Source: Bathymodiolus brooksi
Lineage: Eukaryota > Mollusca > Bivalvia > Mytilida > Modiolidae
Direction of reading: 5' to 3'
Assembly: GCA_963680875.1 (NCBI GenBank)
Contig: OY804588.1
Coordinates: 95,722,233-95,786,232, forward strand
Length of the DNA stretch: 64,000 bases
This document shows, piece after piece, positions 60,101-64,000 of this stretch; position 1 is the stretch's first letter, and every line of letters begins with the position of its first letter. The notes beneath the pieces are model-generated. The model did not search any database and was not told where the DNA came from. It saw only the letters and a list, made by a program, of their open reading frames with translations. The translations under genes were made by a program, and so were the position numbers.

Positions 60101-61004
60101 AAGACATTTCATATTGGACATCTAAATACATTTTATATTGGACATCAAAAGACATTTCATATTGGACATCAAAAGACCTTTCATATTGGACATCTAAAGA
60201 CATTTCATATTGGACATCTAAATACATTTCATATTGGACATCTAAAAACATTTCATATTGGACATCTAAAGACATTTCATATTGGACATCTAAATACATT
60301 TCATATTGGACATCTAAATACATTTCATATTGTACATCTAAATACATTTCACATTGAACATCAAAAGACATTTCATATTGGACATCAAAAGACCTTTCAT
60401 ATTGGACATCTAAAGACATTTCATATTGGACATCTAAATACATTTCATATTGGACATCTAAAAACATTTCATATTGGACATCTAAAGACATTTCATATTG
60501 GACATCTAAATACATTTCATATTGGACATCTAAATACATTTCCTATTGGACATCTAAATACATTTCATATTGGACATCAAAAGAAATTTCATATTGGACA
60601 TCTAAAGACATTTCATATTGGACATCTAAAGACATTTCATATTGGACATCTAAATACATTTCATATTGGACATCTATATACATTTCATATTGGACATCTA
60701 AAGACATTTCATATTGGATATCTAAAGACATTTCATATTGGACATCTAAATACATTTCATATTGGACATCTAAATACATTTCATATTGGACATCAAAAGA
60801 CATTTCATATTAGACATCTAAAGACATTTCATATTGGACACCTAACGATATTTCATATTGGACATCTAAGGACATTTCATATTGGACATCTAAAGACATT
60901 TCATATTGGATATCTAAAGACATTTCATATTGGACATGTAAAGACATTTCATATTGAACATCTAAAGACATTTCATATTGAACATCAAAATACATTTCAT
61001 ATTG
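54134..61004. repeat. 8.18-kb tandem unit, copy 2
   Basis: Copy of the preceding unit. It lacks one of two adjacent 312-base blocks present at 50,271-50,894 and gains eight monomers near 60,360, where TTCACATTGAACATC joins directly to a CAAAAGACCTTTC monomer. Direct similarity ends near 61,004. CACCTAACG monomers lie at 56,375, 57,911, 59,063 and 60,839. Confidence 0.78.
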
Positions 61005-64000
61005 GTCATCTAAAGACATTTCATATTGGACATCAAAAGAAATTTCATATTGGACATCTAAAGACATTTCATATTGGACATCTAAAGACATTTCCTATTG
61101 GACATCAAAAGACTTTTCATATTAAACATCAAAAGACATTTCATATTGGACATCTAAATACATTTCATATTGGACATCTAAAGACATTTCATATTGGACA
61201 TCTAAATACATTTCATATTGGACATCAAAATACATTTCATATTAGACATCAAAAGACATTTCATATTAGACATCTAAAGACATTTCATATTGGACATCTA
61301 AAGACATTTCATATTGGACATCTAAAGACATTTCATATTGGACATCTAAATACATTTTATATTGGACATCTAAAGACATTTCATATTGGACATCTAAAGA
61401 CCTTTCATATTGGACATCTAAAGACATTTCATATTGGACATCTAAATACATTTCATATTGGACATCTAAAAACATTTCATATTGGACATCTAAAGACATT
61501 TCATATTGGACATCTAAATACATTTCAATTTGGACATCTAAATACATTTCATATTGGACATCTAAATACATTTCATATTGAACATCAAAAGACATTTCCT
61601 ATTGGACATCTAAATACATTTCATATTGGACATCAAAAGACATTTCATATTGGACATCTAAAGACATTTCATATTGGACATCTAAAGACATTTCATTTTG
61701 GACATCAAAAGACATTTCATATTGGACATCAAAAGACATTTCATATTGGACATCAAAAGACTTTTCATATTGGACATCTAAATACATTTCATATTGGACA
61801 ACTAAATACATTTCATATTGGACATCTAAAGACATTTCATATTAGACATCTAAAGACCTTTCATATTGGACATCTAAATACATTTCATATTGGACATCTA
61901 AATACATTTCATATTAGACATCTAAAGACATTTCATATTAGACATCTAAATACATTTCATATTGGACATCTAAAGACATTTCAAATTGGACATCTAAAGA
62001 CATTTCATATTGGACATCTAAATACATTTCATATTGGACATCTAAAGACATTTCATATTGGACATCTAAAGACCTTTCATATTGGACATCTAAAGACATT
62101 TCCTATTGGACATCAAAAGACTTTTCATATTGAACATCAAAAGACATTTCATATTGGACATCTAAAGACATTTCATATTGGACATCTAAAGACATTTCAT
62201 ATTGGACATCTAAATACATTTCATATTGGACATCTATATACATTTCATATTGGACATCTAAAGACATTTCATATTGGATATCTAAAGACATTTCATATTG
62301 GACATCTAAATACATTTCATATTGGACATCTAAATACATTTCATATTGGACATCAAAAGACATTTCATATTAGACATCTAAAGACATTTCATATTGGACA
62401 CCTAACGATATTTCATATTGGACATCTAAGGACATTTCATATTGGACATCTAAAGACATTTCATATTGGACATCTAAAGACATTTCATATTGGACATGTA
62501 AAGACATTTCATATTGAACATCTAAAGACATTTCATATTGAACATCAAAATACATTTCATATTGGTCATCTAAAGACATTTCATATTGGACATCAAAAGA
62601 AATTTCATATTGGACATCTAAAGACATTTCATATTGGACATCTAAAGACATTTCCTATTGGACATCAAAAGACTTTTCATATTGAACATCAAAAGACATT
62701 TCATATTGGACATCTAAATACATTTCATATTGGACATCTAAAGACATTTCATATTGGACATCAAAAGAAATTGCATATTGGACATCTAAAGACATTTCAT
62801 ATTGGACATCTAAAGACATTTCCTATTGGACATCAAAAGACTTTTCATATTGAACATCAAAAGACATTTCATATTGGACATCTAAATACATTTCATATTG
62901 GATATCTAAAGACATTTCATATTGGACATCTAAATACATTTCATATTGGACATCTAAATACATTTCATATTAGACATCTAAAGACATTTCATATTAGACA
63001 TCTAAAGACATTTCATATTGGACATCTAAAGACATTTCATATTGGACATCTAAAGACATTTCATATTGGACATCTAAATACATTTTATATTGGACATCAA
63101 AAGACATTTCATATTGGACATCTAAAGACCTTTCATATTGGACATCTAAAGACATTTCATATTGGACATCTAAATACATTTCATATTGGACATCTAAAAA
63201 CATTTCATATTGGACATCTAAAGACATTTCATATTGGACATCTAAATACATTTCATATTGGACATCTAAATACATTTCATATTGTACATCTAAATACATT
63301 TCACATTGAACATCAAAAGACATTTCCTATTGGACATCTAAATACATTTCATATTGGACATCTAAAGACATTTCATATTGGACATCTAAATACATTTTAT
63401 ATTGGACATCAAAAGACATTTCATATTGGACATCTAAAGACCTTTCATATTGGACATCTAAAGACATTTCATATTGGACATCTAAAGACATTTCATATTG
63501 GACATCAAAAGAAATTGCATATTGGACATCTAAAGACATTTCATATTGGACATCTAAAGACATTTCCTATTGGACATCAAAAGACTTTTCATATTGAACA
63601 TCAAAAGACATTTCATATTGGACATCTAAATACATTTCATATTGGATATCTAAAGACATTTCATATTGGACATCTAAATACATTTCATATTGGACATCTA
63701 AATACATTTCATATTAGACATCTAAAGACATTTCATATTAGACATCTAAAGACATTTCATATTGGACATCTAAAGACATTTCATATTGGACATCTAAAGA
63801 CATTTCATATTGGACATCTAAATACATTTTATATTGGACATCAAAAGACATTTCATATTGGACATCTAAAGACCTTTCATATTGGACATCTAAAGACATT
63901 TCATATTGGACATCTAAATACATTTCATATTGGACATCTAAAAACATTTCATATTGGACATCTAAAGACATTTCATATTGGACATCTAAATACATTTCAT
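61005..64000. repeat. Chimeric right-hand units
   Basis: No gene. From 61,266 the order follows the TTCAATTTGG and GGACAACTAAAT blocks seen near 1,855 and 22,000. At about 62,101-62,160 a TTTCCTATTGGACATCAAAAGACTTTTC start is fused to the CTATATAC block. From 62,370 to 63,323 the order copies 56,346-57,299 at +6,024 (251 monomers). Another junction lies near 63,480-63,515, where GACCTTTC monomers run into AAATTGCAT. TTGCAT variants are at 62,771 and 63,515. The array continues past the window end. Confidence 0.7.

Larger units (their letters stand above)
1428..62415. repeat. CACCTAACGATATTTC marker monomer family (30 copies)
   Basis: A monomer with several shared substitutions, including a rare CpG, starts at 1,428, 3,492, 14,338, 17,216, 20,382, 21,438, 23,981, 25,037, 27,244, 30,003, 30,987, 32,738, 33,698, 34,178, 35,162, 36,913, 37,873, 40,464, 41,328, 43,823, 44,855, 48,191, 49,727, 51,191, 52,775, 56,375, 57,911, 59,063, 60,839 and 62,399. 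It is preceded by TTAGACATC and followed by CTAAGGAC, so it tags one unit type. It is absent from 3.5 to 14.3 kb. On the minus strand it encodes the SLGV variant of the MSLDVQYE frame. Confidence 0.88.
20586..63520. repeat. AAATTGCAT marker monomer family (12 copies)
   Basis: The CAAAAGAAATTTCAT monomer carries T to G, giving TTGCAT, with the TTG at 20,586, 24,185, 30,207, 32,942, 34,382, 37,117, 40,668, 44,027, 48,563, 56,747, 62,771 and 63,515. None occurs before 20.58 kb, although the parental AAATTTCAT form is common there. It is a lineage tag for units in the right two thirds. It also supplies the only possible (non-ATG) start codon in the plus-strand HIGHLKTF frame. Confidence 0.85.
1..64000. 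repeat. 24-bp satellite array spanning the whole window
   Basis: Every line of the window reads as the same 24-base unit: core CATATTGGACATCTAAA followed by GACATTT or TACATTT. That makes about 2,667 monomers, all head to tail in one orientation, with no unique DNA between them and neither array edge inside the window. Consensus composition is 9 A, 8 T, 4 C and 3 G. Variation is almost purely by substitution. Recurrent forms include AAAG versus AAAT, CTAAAG versus CAAAAG, GGACAT versus AGACAT, GAACAT, GGATAT, GGTTAT, GGAGAT, GGCCAT and GGTCAT, TTTCAT versus TTTTAT or TTTCCT, and GACATTT versus GACCTTT. The variants recur in fixed orders, which shows higher-order repeat structure. This is typical of eukaryotic satellite or large minisatellite DNA. 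Species and chromosomal location cannot be read from the sequence. Confidence 0.98.
45359..64000 (+). other. 18.6-kb stop-free HIGHLKTF reading frame running off the window; not considered a gene
   Basis: After the TGA at 45,356-45,358 I find no stop in the HIGHLKTF frame to the end of the window, about 6,200 codons. No 23-bp monomer occurs here, so register never shifts. Only two single substitutions per consensus monomer could create a stop in this frame (GGA to TGA, AAG to TAG), both transversions. There is no ATG in frame; TTG codons occur at 48,563, 56,747, 62,771 and 63,515. The openness can therefore arise without coding selection, but its length makes it worth testing. Confidence 0.75.

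Noticed and set aside
51471..61130. ATTAAA in TTAAACATC variants (near 51,475, 59,347 and 61,127) as polyadenylation signals
   Set aside because: The hexamer arises from one substitution copied with its unit, and no transcript or gene structure is present.
148..63995. More than one hundred minus-strand MSLDVQYE-repeat frames as genes
   Set aside because: Their ends are set by two recurrent variants that create stops, and their copies recur only because the array units recur. No promoter, splice structure or unique sequence accompanies them.
1..64000. CRISPR array
   Set aside because: Repeats are directly contiguous, and there are no unique spacers, leader or cas genes.
1..64000. Telomeric repeat
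   Set aside because: TTAGAC occurs in variant monomers, but there is no run of a 5-8-base telomere motif such as TTAGG or TTAGGG.
1..64000. Centromeric identity based on a CENP-B box
   Set aside because: No match to the CENP-B box core (TTCG...CGGG type) was seen. A centromeric location cannot be supported or excluded from sequence alone.
1..64000. Replication origin or ARS-like elements in TTTTATATTGG monomers
   Set aside because: The variant resembles the budding-yeast ARS consensus at about 9 of 11 positions, but that is expected by chance in AT-rich repeats and there is no sign of a yeast host.
1..64000. tRNA, rRNA or structured ncRNA genes
   Set aside because: No non-repeat sequence exists in the window to hold them, and the monomer has only very short inverted repeats.
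1..64000. Mobile element insertions
   Set aside because: The 24-bp pattern is unbroken throughout, with no terminal repeats, target-site duplications or transposase-like sequence.

Overview
The whole 64,000-base window is one uninterrupted head-to-tail tandem array of a single AT-rich 24-bp monomer (core CATATTGGACATCTAAA plus linker KACATTT, K = G or T; consensus about 29% GC). It holds about 2,667 monomers, all in the same orientation. No unique sequence, array edge, transposon, tRNA, rRNA or credible gene was seen. The scale, the nested higher-order repeats and the absence of any gene point to eukaryotic satellite or minisatellite DNA (heterochromatin, pericentromere, subtelomere or a giant VNTR). 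Nothing in the sequence identifies the species, and I do not recognise the monomer as a named satellite.

The array is built from variant monomers arranged in larger units that were themselves duplicated by whole monomer numbers. Layout: 1-4,440, two units offset by about 2.07 kb; 4,847-13,677, three copies of a 2,256-bp (94-monomer) unit with a mosaic block at 7,103-9,165; 12,701-15,094, a displaced copy of 1,855-4,248; 15,293-20,352, a 2.83-kb unit repeated; 19,580-25,250, a unit repeated at 3,599 bp; 25,251-29,774, mosaic; 29,775-38,124, a tandem duplication of 4,175 bp in which every diagnostic variant I checked is shared; 38,125-45,949, mosaic re-using earlier blocks; 45,950 to about 61,000, two copies of an 8.18-kb unit; the rest, chimeric units. 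Diagnostic variants divide the window into three zones. TTGCAT variants occur only from 20.58 kb onward. A 23-bp monomer occurs only between 4.85 and 43.14 kb. The last 21 kb keeps perfect 24-bp register.

Because 24 is a multiple of 3, the repeat generates reading frames automatically. Plus-strand HIGHLKTF is open almost everywhere, broken only by the 23-bp variant monomers and one point mutation. Plus-strand ISYWTSKD and minus-strand MSLDVQYE are open in the consensus but contain many stops from recurrent variants. I treat all of these as by-products of the repeat: the HIGHLKTF frame has no ATG, the changes are largely amino-acid replacing, and there is no surrounding gene structure. The interest of the window lies in its architecture: strict register, a consensus without CpG or CHG, and layered recent duplications.
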